From NCBI RefSeq assembly GCF_019175285.1, contig NC_056527.1, positions 71,225,275 to 71,289,274 of the forward strand: a stretch of DNA of 64,000 bases. The letters are read 5' to 3'. This DNA comes from Sceloporus undulatus. Its lineage: Eukaryota > Chordata > Lepidosauria > Squamata > Phrynosomatidae. Within the stretch, counting starts at the first letter, position 1. Each line of letters opens with the position of its first letter. Below the pieces are notes generated by a model. The model worked only from the letters and a program-made list of their open reading frames with translations. It ran no database searches and was not told the DNA's origin. Made by a program: the position numbers and the translations under genes. Of this stretch, positions 10,280 to 20,421 are shown piece by piece.

Positions 10280-10902
10280 TAGTGTATTTGAAAGGCAGAG
10301 AGAAAAAGATGAAATTGGGAATGAAAAGATAAACGAAAAAGGAAGTGTGGTGATTAAATAATTTAGTATATAAGAACAGAGGATCTGTTCAAAAGGAAAT
10401 CATACAAATAACTCCATCTTAGAAATAGAACATTTTACGTTTGTCAGTTGAAATTTCTCCCTTTTTTAGAAACAGGAATTAGAATAAACGTAATTTTTAT
10501 ATGTAAAATATGTGTTTACAAGAGTGATTTGGAGGTAAAGAGATGTAGGACCAGATGGAACTTAAATAATGGAGAGCAGATAAGATAAGAAAATTTCAAG
10601 ATGTATGTAAATACATATTTGTTTGTTTGTTTGTTAGTTGATGTCTAAATGTGGATTATGTGTAGCATGTCAAATGTTTGTATGTGCATTTATATATTAA
10701 TATAAAATTTATTTTAAAAATTGTCTGTTTTTAGATGAGATCTGAAGATTTACAGAAGGTTCAGGGAATATCCATGGAAATGGGGATGGGCTCCTATGGA
10801 CTCTCTTTGGCCACACTCTGGAGCTGGACTACTGCCCATGTAATGGTTGTGATAAACACATAAAGAATCGCAGAATCATAGCCTTGAACTGGAAGAGAAA
10901 TA

Positions 10903-11124
10903 CAGTCAGCACTCCATATCCATGGATTTTTTTATCCACAGATTCATCCATCTACACCTTGAAAATATTCCAAAAAATAAAATTCCTAAAAGCAAACCTT
11001 GATTTTGCCATTTTATGTAAGTGACACCAATTTACTACGCCATATATAATGGGATTTAAGTATCCATATATTTTGGTATCCACAGGGGGCCTGGAACCAA
11101 ATCCCAGTAGATAAGGACTCACTG
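10903..11124. mobile_element. Tigger/MER2-like MITE (pogo group)
   Basis: The element starts CAGTCAGCACTCCATATCC and ends with the inverse block GGTATCCACAGGGGGCCTGG plus a terminal ACTG. These internal blocks are typical of Tigger-derived MITEs such as MER2. TA is present at the left, but the right flank no longer shows it. It is non-coding. Confidence 0.65.
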
Positions 11125-11129
11125 TCATA

Positions 11130-11762
11130 ATAAATAAATAAATAAATAAATAAAACTTTAATTTATATCCCGTTTTTTGTTTCCACAATCAAAGCGGCGT
11201 ACAACCTTTAAAAAATACAATATATACAATCCCCTCTCCTTAAAAAAGGATTAAACAATTCCATTCATTAAAATTACAGATAAAAATCTAAAAACAATAC
11301 TACAATAGTAAAATAACGGTGGGCAGAGTCTTCATTTGTATATGTCTGTGGGGGGAGCGTTACATGGCAGGGATCTATTCCGGGAAGGCCTGACGGAAGA
11401 GATCTGTCTTGACAGCTTTCTTGAAGCTCTCAAGGTTGGCAATTTGACGGATCTCGTCCGGCAGGCCATTCCATAAAGTGGGAGCGATCGCGGAAAAAGT
11501 CCTCTGGGAGGTCGCCGTCAATCTGGTCTTTGTGGACTGCAACAAATTCCTCCCAGAGTACCTGAGGGTACGGGGTGGATTGTATGGAAGGAGTCGATCC
11601 CTTAAGTAGGTTGGGGCCAAGCCATGGAGGGCTTTAAAGGTAATGACCAACACCTTGTACTGTGCCCGGAAACAAATAGGCAGCCAGTGGAATGATTTAA
11701 ATATAGGTGTAATATAGTCACTCCTAGTTGTTCCTGTAATCAATCTGACTGCCATAGATCTC
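11130..11762 (-). mobile_element. L2 LINE 3' end, 5'-truncated
   Basis: On the minus strand an open 126-codon stretch (11,375-11,755) matches the C-terminus of L2 ORF2: PIFKSFHWLPICFRAQYKVL, VITFKALHGLAPTYLRD, then WNGLPDEIR and FKKAVKTDLF. The 3' UTR follows and ends in an AAATA microsatellite at 11,130-11,155. The catalytic RT region is missing. Confidence 0.9.
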
Positions 11763-11867
11763 CAAGATGTGGACTAGAGCTAATCTACATATTTTAATTG
11801 CATGCTATTAACATTAATTCAAAGCCACAGCCTTGTTAGTCTAGATCATTAACCAAGGGAATCTGTA

Positions 11868-12053
11868 CAATGCTCCCTCGCCTTACATGGGGGATCTATT
11901 CTGGACCCCCCTGCATAAGGCAAATTATGCATATGATGAATTCCTATTCAGCAGCAGCGCGTGCCATTCAGCAGCAGTCGTCATATTAGGGCTCACCATC
12001 TGCATAATCTCAAATCCGCATATGGCAAACCTGCGTATGGCACGCACACGCTG
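11868..12053. mobile_element. Tc1/mariner-like MITE, family B
   Basis: This 186-bp element has termini CAATGCTCCCTCGCCTTAC and a weakly inverse right end finishing in GCTG, with TA at 11,866-11,867 and 12,054-12,055. It is related to the copy at 19,696-19,942. It is non-coding. Confidence 0.65.
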
Positions 12054-12256
12054 TAGTACTTTCAAGACTGAGAGAAAGAGGTTGATTGTGTAAGCTTTTG
12101 TAGACCGATATCTACTTCATCAGATTTATGAAGTGCCCATGAGCTTTATAACTAAGAATAAGCTGGTTGCATGTATGAATAACAACAGAAATGTAAAACC
12201 TGTGGATATGGGGATAAGGTAAAACTATATTCCAATGTGCACTCATCAATTTAGAG

Positions 12257-12392
12257 CAGTTGTTCTCAACCTCTGGTCCTCTAGATAATTTTGCCCTCTG
12301 CTCCCAGAACCTGTCACCATTGGCCATGTTGGTGGAGGCTTCTGGGAGTTGAAGTGTAAAACAGCTGGAGAATAAAAGGTTGAGAACTCCTA
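12257..12392. mobile_element. hAT-like MITE
   Basis: The terminal blocks TTGTTCTCAACCT and AGGTTGAGAACT are inverse, as in the hAT family whose ends read CAGTGGTTCTCAACCT. The flanks ATTTAGAG and GTTTAAAG match at 6 of 8 positions, consistent with an aged 8-bp target duplication. Confidence 0.55.
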
Positions 12393-12448
12393 GTTTAAAG
12401 ACATGTTTTCTTTTCTTGATAATTATTTGCTAGTAAAAATAATTTTAC

Positions 12449-13130
12449 CTTTTATGAGTATTTAAAACCCATGTCAAAAGGCTAACAATTTCATTTGCTT
12501 CCAGATCTTCAGAGGCCAGGTCCTGCATCCGTACAGACAATGCCTGATGGTACATGATGAGTAACTTTTTGAAAATTTCATAATGTGGTGGGAAACACTG
12601 ATCCATAAGATTCTTAGCCACCAGTAGGTCATCAAGGACATATTTGCGGATGATTTCCAGGTGTCGAACAAGCCACATTTTGTCAGATTCCCGGGTGTCA
12701 GCTTGAGTACCTTCAATTCTGGTGGTAACAGTTCGATCCAATACACTAAACATCTTCTCCTTCCACTTTTTAGGTCTTCCAGGGGGAATGAATCCAGTTT
12801 GCTTCTTCCTATCAAGCATACGCCTATCTATTTTCTCTTCCCTCTCAATTATTCTGACAACGGAAACCAGCAAGGTTGGATCTCGACGAACAGTGACTAG
12901 AGACCTCTGAATGACCATCCAGAGTTGCTTGGCTAGCTCCTCAGAAAGTTTCTGCATATCTCCAAAATAATTGTCAATTAAGTTCATATCATGGGTGTTC
13001 TTGCTATCCATACGGTATTGTTCATACATCAGATCATCTCGAGAGCACTCTAAGTCCATCAGCTTCCGATGGGCTTGTAGCAGTTGTCCCTGGTCAATCA
13101 AGTCTTGGGTTTCTTGAACTATCTCTGGTA
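12449..13130 (-). CDS. EXOC3: EXOC3 (Sec6) coding exon 3
   Basis: Exocyst complex component 3 is a subunit of the octameric complex that tethers post-Golgi vesicles to the plasma membrane. The exon opens after a TTTCACAG acceptor and closes at AAAAG followed by GTAAAATT. It adds 682 nt and keeps frame with exon 2 through a split valine codon, leaving phase 2 at its end. It covers about residues 122-348 and begins the Sec6 helical-bundle domain. Recognisable stretches include VPEIVQETQDLIDQGQLLQA, KLMDLECSRDDLMYEQYRMD, RSLVTVRRDPTLLVSVVRII, TTRIEGTQADTRESDKMWLV and RMQDLASEDLEANEIVSLLT, nearly identical to the mammalian protein as I recall it. The remaining half of the roughly 745-residue protein is not found at 1-12,448, so the next intron exceeds 12 kb. 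Confidence 0.97.
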
Positions 13131-13553
13131 CTGTGAAAGAAAAAAACAAAACATAAATTTAAATAGTATTATCCCATACAACCCTTGATTGTGTAGTTGC
13201 ATAATGCAAAATGTCAAGCTGGCCTTAGTGTTCATTAACATATGACACTAAAGTCACCTTGACATTTAGTGTTCATTAATATATGACATTTCTGCCAACC
13301 TAGGAGTTCAAAAGCATGCAAATGCAAGTAGATAAATAGGTACCACTTCAGTGGCCACATGACCACCAGAGCAGTCCTCAGACAATGCTGGCTCTTTGGC
13401 TTAGTAACGGAGATGAGCACTGCCCCCTACAATCGGTTATGACTGGACATTCATGTCAAGGGACCACCTTTACTTTTAACATACGACAATTTCACCTTAA
13501 CAGTAATATTCTATTATTCCCTCAAAGGAAGGACATATATTGGAAACTGATAC

Positions 13554-13773
13554 CTGAGAAAATGTTTTTTAAATTTTCTACAGCAGCTGCCAGTTGACTG
13601 TGTTGAACTACAGCATCCTTAACATCCTTGAGGTTTTCAATTGTGTTGATACTTTGCCGCCAGTCTTTATTGACATCAACCAAAGAATGCTGAATATCTT
13701 TGACATCATTCAGTGCATTGTGTAATTGGCTTAAGCCCATTCGAACTCCATCCAATTGCGACTGGATTGCTGC
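13554..13773 (-). CDS. EXOC3: EXOC3 (Sec6) coding exon 2
   Basis: The exon is 220 nt, bounded by a TTTTTCAG acceptor and a CTCAG/GTATCA donor, and encodes about residues 49-121 from [20 protein letters not shown] to [10 protein letters not shown]. It joins exon 1 in phase 0 after ARLK and exon 3 in phase 1 inside a valine codon. The sequence is rich in heptad-like leucine, isoleucine and valine spacing, consistent with the N-terminal coiled coil by which exocyst subunits bundle. Differences from mammals are conservative (for example [12 protein letters not shown]). Confidence 0.96.
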
Positions 13774-14249
13774 CTGAAAAAGATAAATTTAAGAGTGAGC
13801 TCTATATTGGCAGCAAGCAGCCCCAAAATTCTGCATTATTATTTTTAATTCACAAAACATCTAATTTTAATTCTTATTGCTTCAAAAAAGAATACACCAT
13901 GATAAATAAGTTAGGGCCAAAAAGCGCAAAAACCAGCCTTCTTTGTACAAACCTGCCCAAAATGCCTCACGTAGTCCAAAACTTAATTTCTTGCAGTAGT
14001 GGGACACAGAACAGGGTCTCTGTTGCAGATTTCCAATTTTATACCTGGAGCCTCTGTTATGAATTCTATTCCCATTCTTGTTGCAATTCTATTAGGGAGC
14101 CAAAAGTGCACTACAAGGTGTTCCAGTTTGTCTCTGGTTTCTAAAATAGTTTTAATCTGTTAACACATGTTTTTACATATCTTGTGTATTAGTTTTGAAA
14201 CCCCGGTGGGCAGAAAAGCAATTTATAAACAAATGTCTAATAAATAATG

Positions 14250-15770
14250 GTACTAGGGGGAGAGAGGCAGGCCAGCAACAACAGGCCTCGCCTGGGAATA
14301 CAAAGAACCCTCCTTCCGACCACCATCTTGAGGGGGAGAGAGGCAGGCCAGCAACAACAGGCCTCGCCTGGGAAGACAAAGAGCCCTCCTTCCGACCAGC
14401 ATCTTGAGGGGGAGAGAGGCAGGCCAGCAACAACAGGCCTCGCCTGAAAAGACTAAGAGCCCTCCTTCCGACCACCATCTTGAGGGGGAGAGAGGCAGGC
14501 CAGCAACAACAGGCCTCGCCTGAAAGACAAAGAGCCCTCCTTCCGACCAGCATTTTGAGGGGTAGAGAGGCAGGCCAGCAACAACAGGGCCTCGCCTGAA
14601 AAGACTAGAGCCTCCTTCCACCACCATCTTGAGGGGGAGAGAGGCAGGCCAGCAACAACAGGCCTCGCCTGAAAGACTAAGAGTCCCTCCTTCCGACCAC
14701 CATCTTGAGGGGGAGAGAGGCAGGCCAGACAACAACAGGCCTCGCCTGAAAAAAAAAGAGCCTCCTTCCGACCCGCCATCTTGAGGGGGGAGAGAGGCAG
14801 GTCCAGCAACAACAACCTTGCCTGAAAGAAAGAGCCTCCTTGACCACCACCATCTTGAGGGGGAAGAGGCAGGCCAGCAAACCAGGCCACGCCTGAAAGA
14901 CTAAGACCCTCCTTCCGACACCATCTTGAGGGGAGAGAGGCAGGCCAGCAACAACGGCCTTGCCTGAAAGACTAAGAGCCCTCTCCGACCCACCATCTTG
15001 AGGGGGAGAGAGGCAGGCCAGCAACAAAGGCCTGCGCCTGAAAAGACTAGAGCCCTCTTCCGACCACCATCTTGAGGGGGAGAGAGCAGGCAGCAACAAC
15101 AGCCTCGCCTGAAAAAAAAAAGAGCCCTCCTTCCGACCCCATCTTGAGGGGGAGAGAGGCAGGCAGCAACAACAGGCACTTGCCTGAAAGAAAAAGAGCC
15201 CTCCTTCTGACCACCATCTTTCTCTTGAGGGGAGAGAGCCAGGCCAGCAAACAACAGGCCACGCCTGGAAAGACTAAGAGCCCTCTTCCGACCACCATCT
15301 TGAGGGGGAGAGAGCAGGCCAGCAACAACAGGCCTTGCCTGAAAGACTCAAGAGCCTCTTTCCGATCTTGAGGGGGGGAGAGGCAGGTCAGCAACAACAG
15401 ACCTTGCCTGAAAGAAAAAGAGCCCTCCTTCTGACCACCATCTTGAGGGGGAGAGAGGCAGGCCAGCAACAACAGGCCACGCCTGGAAAGACTAAGAGCC
15501 CTCCTTCCGACCACCATCTTGAGGGGGAGAGAGGCAGGCCAGCAACAACAGGCCTTGCCTGGAAAGACTAAGAGCCCTCTTTCCGACCACCATCTTGAGG
15601 GGGAGAGAAGCAGGCCAGCAACAAGAGGCCTCGCCTGAAAAGACTAAGAGCCCTTCTTCCGACCACCATCTTGAGGGGGAGAGATGCAGGACAGCAACAA
15701 CAGGCCTCGCCTGGGAATACAAAGAGCCCTCCTTCTGATCACCATCTTGAGGGGGAGAGAGGCCTATGTG
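14250..15770. repeat. Minisatellite A, about 20 units of about 73-76 bp
   Basis: A unit beginning GAGGGGGAGAGAGGCAGGCC and continuing AGCAACAACAGGCCTCGCCTG and CCCTCCTTCCGACCACCATC is repeated head to tail with small indels. Units at the two edges are the most regular and the middle (about 14,750-15,400) is rich in indels. The reverse strand shows chance open frames with leucine- and proline-rich repeats, which I regard as non-coding. It lies in the large EXOC3 intron. Confidence 0.95.
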
Positions 15771-16090
15771 AGAGAGCTCATGAGCTGGACTTTCCCCCTT
15801 CCCAGCAACATCAGGGACTGCCTGAAGGAAGAGGCCCCTCCCTCCTCAACTGTCATCTTGGCCTCAGAGGGAGTGATCAGGCAGACCCAGCTCCATCAGG
15901 GAAGGCCTGAAGGAAGAGGCCCCTCCCTCCTTAACTGTCATCTCGGCCTCAGAGGGAGTGATCAGGCCGACCCAGCAACATCGGGGACTGCCTGAAGGAA
16001 CCCTCCCTCCTTACTGTCATCTCGGCCTCAGAGGGAGTGATCAGGCAGACCAGCAACATCAGGGACTGCCTGAAGGACGAGACTTCTCCC
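15771..16090. repeat. Minisatellite B, about 4 units of about 75-85 bp
   Basis: Units contain CTCAGAGGGAGTGATCAGGC, CAGCAACATCAGGGACTGCC and CCCTCCCTCCTTAACTGTCA. The order of blocks (GCAACA, a CCTGA-type core, CCTCC, then CATCT and a purine run) parallels minisatellite A, so the two arrays look like diverged versions of one ancestral unit. The array ends at a LINE-like tail and an ATT tract. Confidence 0.85.
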
Positions 16091-16099
16091 TCCCTTTAC

Positions 16100-16184
16100 T
16101 GTCCATTGTATTTTGTATTGGCATTGCAATTTTTACGTACACCGCTAGGATCATTGCGGAATAGCAGTCTATAAATAAAATGTA

Positions 16185-16230
<46 letters not shown>
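16100..16230 (+). repeat. LINE-like tail and ATT microsatellite
   Basis: The text GTACACCGCTAGGATCATTG and AGCAGTCTATAAATAAAATG resembles the end of an L2-type tail and runs into an ATT tract at 16,188-16,230. Confidence 0.5.
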
Positions 16231-16369
16231 TGTCATTCCCTTCTCCTTTTGACCATCCATTAAGAACCCAAGCCCTTCCTCCATTCCATCTGCCTTGGTC
16301 CTAGCCTCAGAGGTAGAGAAGAACTGCTGAACCTGAGCCCCTTCCCCACCACCTCTCCCTTCTCCTTTT

Positions 16370-16490
16370 GTGTTGTGTCTTTTTAGATTGTAAGCCTGCG
16401 GGCAGGGAACCGTCTAACTAAAAGATTGTATGTACAGCGCTGTGTAAATTTACAGCGCTTTATAAATAAAGGTTAATAATAATAATAAAA
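16370..16490 (+). mobile_element. L2-type 3' tail
   Basis: The segment reads TTAGATTGTAAGCCTGCGGG and AGCGCTGTGTAAATTTACAGCGC, then ATAAATAAAGG and AAT repeats. The same tail appears inverted at 30,835 and 42,745. It is a short truncated LINE or a SINE sharing its tail. Confidence 0.65.
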
Positions 16491-17309
16491 TCACATTCAC
16501 ACAAGAAATTCATAAAGCTGATATTACAATCCTGCACAAAACAACACACACTAAAATGAAATATTGAAGCAAAGTATAAGGAAAATTTTATGTATCCTTG
16601 AAGATACAGAAGAAATTCTTATACATTATAAAGGATATATCTAAATAAAATAACTCCTTATTCAATACTGGTAATATTCAAACCATGTTGAAAAATAATG
16701 AGGCAAGGATTCAAGAAACAATGCAAATTATTGGCTGACTTTAGCTCAGAAATCCAACCTTCAGTGCAGAACAGAAAGCTTTATTCAAAAGTCAAAGTAG
16801 TTCACAGTATGGAGATGTTGTTAGCACTAAAGCATTTTCAGTTACACAGTATATCAAAAGCACAAGGCAGTTCAAACCTTTTTGCGGGTTCAAACCCCAT
16901 TGTTTCTAAACTGAAATAGCCCTCTTCCCAAGACAGCCTCATTATTTTTCTTCATACCAGGCATTCCCACAAAACTGACCTTGACTGATCCGTGTCTATT
17001 ATTTCCCCTTCATATCTGCTACTTAACCACTTCCTACATTGATAAACATGCTTTCCACCAGAAAGCCATCAAGGATATGACTGATCCAACCACTGAGCAA
17101 TTCAACGCAAAGCAGAGGCAGCAGGAATTCTGAGGGACTCAGATCCTGACAGTAGAGTTAAACTAAACAAGAACAAATTCCTAGTGCCAATGTCCAGAAT
17201 GTCATTAAGATTTTTTTCCTGTCTGGTGCATGTCCACAATTATCTTTTTGGCTTATTGTGGTCGTTAGTCCTAATACAAGTACTGTGCTAGTTTCCTACC
17301 TGAAAAGCA
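16491..17309. other. Intronic sequence with no recognised feature
   Basis: This AT-rich stretch lies inside EXOC3 intron 2. I see no exon of EXOC3, no LINE or SINE and no structured repeat. Short open frames look like chance. Confidence 0.5.
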
Positions 17310-17329
17310 GGAGAGACCTGTGGCACCTT

Positions 17330-17409
17330 AAAGAATATCAGATACATTATAGAATAACATTTCACAGGTTAGAACCCATCAGTATCTAATAAAGCAGGCT
17401 TTGCCCTTA
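17330..17409 (+). repeat. 80-bp direct repeat, left copy (flank of nested L1)
   Basis: The 80 bp from AAAGAATATCAGATACATT to GCAGGCTTTGCCCTTA recur at 26,961-27,040 with about four differences. This left copy is continuous with upstream sequence that looks like a short interspersed repeat (CCTGTGGCACCTTAAAG). The right copy instead continues with downstream sequence. Together they look like one pre-existing repeat split by an insertion with an unusually long target duplication. Confidence 0.8.
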
Positions 17410-17867
17410 CTTTAAGTTGTAAGTACTTTAAGTTACTTTAAATTGTATTACTATGTGGTATGCCTCAAATGGCTAGAAGATTGGCTCAAATGAGATAACA
17501 AGAATGTGTTGAACATAGAAAAAGATAACTTGAATCTTGGTATGCATGCATATATGCAGGGCCGGCCCGTCGATATAGGCGACCTAGGCGGCCGCCTGGG
17601 GTGCAAGAAGGTCAGGGCGCAATTTGCACTCCTCTTCAAGCATGCGAGCATTCGCGCTCACTCACGCTCCAGCCAAGCACCCTCTCTGCCTTTCCCTGCT
17701 AGCTGCTGCTGCACTGCTGCCCAGGGAAAGGCAGAGGGCGCTTGCCGGGAGTGTGAGCATGCGCGCAGCTCCAGCCCAAGGCTGAGGGCTCCTCCTGCTG
17801 CCCTGGTGCTTCGCTGGGGCTAGAGCTGCGTGCGTGCCCATGCTCCACACTGCGGCAGCGGCATAAG

Positions 17868-18140
17868 GGGGACTCCATGGCTGCTGCTGCGCCTCTGACG
17901 CGGCAGCAGCCACGGAGCAAGGAGAGAGGCCATAGGCTTCTCTCAGGGGGCAGGGTGGGGGTTGGGGGCTCTCCATGGCTGCTGCTGCACTTCTGATGTG
18001 GCAGCAGCCACGGAGCAATGAGAGAGGCCATAGGCCTCTCTCAGGGGGCGGGGGGCTCTCCATGGCTGCTGCCACGCCTTTTGGCGTGGCAGCAGCCACG
18101 GAGCAAAGAGAGGCCATGAGCCTCTCTCAGGCAGAGGGAG
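17868..18140. repeat. Three-unit minisatellite with internal palindromes
   Basis: Three units of about 88 bp each contain CTCCATGGCTGCTGC followed by GGCAGCAGCCACGGAGCAA, so every unit can form a hairpin. It lies within the hAT element. Confidence 0.85.
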
Positions 18141-18159
18141 GTTGGGGGGTTTCTTTCAC

Positions 18160-18400
18160 CTCCTCCTCCTCTTCTCTTTTTCTTCTCTTCTTCTTCCTTC
18201 TCTTCTTCCTCCTCCTCCTCTTCTTCCTCTTCCTTCTCTTCTTCTTCCTTCTCCCTCTTCCTCCTCTTTTTCTTCCTTCTCTTCTTCCTCCTCCTCCTCT
18301 TCTTCCTCTTCCTTCTCTTCTTCTTCTTCCTCTTATTTTTATCTCCTTTTTCCAATTCTTCCTCTTTCTCCTTTTCTTCTTTCTCCTTCTCCTTCATTTT
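18160..18400. repeat. Polypyrimidine tract (CTT/CCT)n
   Basis: About 240 bp are nearly pure C and T on the plus strand, ending in a C-run at about 18,406-18,416. Tracts of this kind can adopt triplex structures. The long lysine/glutamate-rich or serine/leucine-rich frames across it are composition artefacts. Confidence 0.9.
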
Positions 18401-18429
18401 TCTTCCCCCCCCCCCCCATCTTCCTTCTC

Positions 18430-18668
18430 TGCTGTTGTTGTTGCTGTCTGCCTTCAGCTCCTTTCCAACTTATGGCAACCTTGAGCAGTTTCCTTGGCAA
18501 GTTTCTTCCTGGGGGGGGGGGCAGGGGTGTCTTTACCTTCCCCTGAGAGGCTGAGAGAGTGTGACTTGCTGCCCAAAATCACCCAGTGCGCTTCCATGGC
18601 CGAGCTGGGATTTGAACCCTGGTCTCACATTTTCCTAGTCCAATACTCAGGCCACTACACAATGCTAG
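18430..18668 (-). mobile_element. Sauria SINE (tRNA-headed)
   Basis: Read in reverse, it has a tRNA-like B-box region (GGTTCAAATCCCAGCTCGG), then CACTGGGTGATTTTGGGC, AGTCACACTCTCTCAGCCTC and the tail with GCCATAAGTTGGAAAGG. A G-rich slippage tract interrupts it near 18,512. Confidence 0.85.
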
Positions 18669-18705
18669 ACCCTCCACTGCTTTTAAAGGTACAGTACTCA
18701 GTTGA

Positions 18706-18915
18706 TATTTATTGTTGTGTACCTTCAAGTTGTTTTCCACCTTATGGAGACCCTAAAGCAAACCTATCCTGGGGTTTGCTTGGCAAAGTTTGTTCAGAGG
18801 AGGTTTGCCATGGTTTTCCGCAGAGGAGGCTGAGAGAGTGTGACTTGCTTGAGCTTGAGGTCACCCAATAGGCAAGGAAATGAACCCTGGTCTCCAGAGT
18901 CCTAGTCCGCCACAC
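18706..18915 (-). mobile_element. Sauria SINE (tRNA-headed)
   Basis: This is a second adjacent copy in the same orientation, with CCAGGGTTCATTTCCTTGCC at the head, CACACTCTCTCAGCCTCC in the body and ACTTGAAGGTACACAACAA at the tail. It is moderately diverged. Confidence 0.85.
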
Positions 18916-19172
18916 AAAGCTACCTGAGTTAAAGTGATGCAAATAATGTTGTTGAGAGATATTTAACCTTGTCTGCAGCTCCTCTGGTGCAATTGCAAAC
19001 TACGAATTCCATATGGCTAGCATTAATGTGTTAAAGTCATATAAAACAATATTGATTCTCCAGTGTGAAAGCAGCCTGAATTAAAGTGATGCGGATAGTG
19101 TTGTAAGATATTTAGCCTTCCCTGTTGGAGAGAATCAGATTTTCATCGAATCCTGGTCTCCAGAGTCATACA

Positions 19173-19382
19173 GTAATAGAATCATAGAGTTGGAAAAGAC
19201 TGCAAGGGCCATCCAGTCCAACCCCGTCCTGCCATGCAGGAACTCTCAATCAAAGCATCCCCGACAGATGGCCATCCAGCCTCTGTTTAAAGACCTTCAA
19301 GGAAGGAGACTCCACCAGTCTCCATTGAGGGAATTTGTTCCACTGTCAAACAGCCCTTACTGTCAGGAAGTTCCTTCTAGTC
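19173..19382 (-). mobile_element. CR1 3'-end fragment
   Basis: AGAATCATAGAGTTGGAAAAG followed by GGCCATCCAGTCCAACCCC and the reversed ORF2 end identifies a truncated CR1. It lies within the 2.1-kb hAT element. Confidence 0.9.
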
Positions 19383-19695
19383 CAACACACAAAACACACA
19401 AAGCTATATCCCAACCTCCTATCCAGGAAGAATGTCAAAATGTTCTCCATTTTGAGCATGACTGAGAAACATGAATTTATATTGTTTTTCTATTAATGTT
19501 TTTGGCTTTTAGCTGGTTGTGTTCTCCATTTTTTGAATGTCCTACAATTTGTCCTACATTTTGTCGTACATCATGTCCTACATTTTTCCTACATTTTGAG
19601 GGGGTACTGGGGGGGCAAAATATTTCTCACCTAGGGTGGCCAAATATCTAGAGCCGGCCCTGCATATATGTGGTATATAAAACCAAAAGATAATA

Positions 19696-19942
19696 CAGTG
19701 CGTCCTCGCCTTACACGGGGATCCGTTCTGGATTCCTCCGCGTAAGGCGAATTCCGCCTATACTCAAGCCCCATTGTTTCCAATGGGGCTTGTGCACGGC
19801 GGCCACAGAGGTGCAGTGGCGCACGGGGCGCAATGGGCGCGCGCACCCATTCAATTGAATGAGACGCGCTGCCTCTTCCGCCCCTTGCGCGCCCCGCGGC
19901 TTGAGCGCATATGCTCAAGCTGCATATGGCGCGGGTGCGCTG
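19696..19942. mobile_element. Tc1/mariner-like MITE, family B
   Basis: This 247-bp GC-rich element has termini CAGTGCGTCCTCGCCTTAC and GGCGCGGGTGCGCTG, with TA at 19,694-19,695 and 19,943-19,944. An internal palindrome centres on CCCCATTGTTTCCAATGGGG. It lies inside the nested L1. Confidence 0.8.
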
Positions 19943-20421
19943 TAGTACCATTAATCATCATACCATAAGAAGATCGCTGCTTAAAGTGTGGTATAAAATG
20001 AGATATCAATTTTACAAGAACATCCCCCCTTGGGTATCAATACAAGAAGCTTACTATAATAGAACAAAGAATCATCATGGTTAAGATATGGAAATATAAT
20101 AAATAAAACATCAGAAGGGAAATACAGTATGAAATCTATAGAAGAACTTAAAGAAACAGGAAAAATAAAGGATTGTTTTTTATACAATCAAATGATCAAC
20201 CGCTTCAAGGTAGACAATAAAACTCCTGGGTTAATGACGGATAACAATAAAATAGATAAAATTATGTTGGACAAAAAAGGTAAACATATATCTAAACATT
20301 ATAAACTATTAAAAGAAAGAGATCTTGAAAATGAAATTATTAAAAACAGTATGGTAAGGTGGGCACAGAATATAAACAAAACGATAACTATAGAGGAATG
20401 GGAAAAATCACGGAAAGAAAC

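Larger units (their letters stand above)
8947..10715 (+). mobile_element. 5'-truncated L1 LINE with 17-bp target-site duplication
   Basis: The insertion is bounded by exact copies of AAAAATTGTCTGTTTTT at 8,930-8,946 and 10,716-10,732. It contains the C-terminal part of L1 ORF2 and an A-rich 3' UTR ending in an AAAATTTATTTT-type tail rather than a pure poly(A). A mariner-like MITE (10,026-10,279) inserted into its 3' UTR afterwards. The intact duplication indicates a fairly recent insertion. Confidence 0.85.
17557..19662. mobile_element. hAT transposon, non-autonomous, 2.1 kb
   Basis: The termini CAGGGCCGGCCC and AGAGCCGGCCCTG are inverse, and exact 8-bp duplications CATATATG flank them at 17,549-17,556 and 19,663-19,670, as expected for hAT. 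No transposase is visible. The interior has a three-unit minisatellite, a polypyrimidine tract, two Sauria SINEs and a CR1 fragment, so it has been heavily filled. Segments near 19,540-19,600 carry reiterated GTCCTACATTTT blocks. Confidence 0.9.

Noticed and set aside
1-12448. Further EXOC3 exons
   Set aside because: I looked for the C-terminal sequence of the family in all listed translations and found none.
14173-15722. Long minus-strand open frames with repeated leucine/proline-rich units over the minisatellite
   Set aside because: The frames simply follow the tandem unit and change with every indel. No domain, start context or splice signals support a protein.
14250-15770. CRISPR-like regular repeats
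   Set aside because: Units are contiguous tandem copies with no unique spacers, and the genome is a vertebrate.
17510-17823. Open frame of about 105 codons crossing the hAT left end
   Set aside because: It spans the insertion boundary between L1 sequence and the hAT terminus, so it cannot be an ancestral gene.
18041-18484. Lysine/glutamate-rich minus-strand frame and leucine/serine-rich plus-strand frame
   Set aside because: Artefact of the polypyrimidine tract inside a hAT element.
18570-18620. tRNA gene
   Set aside because: Only a B-box-like motif within a SINE head is present. No cloverleaf can be assembled.
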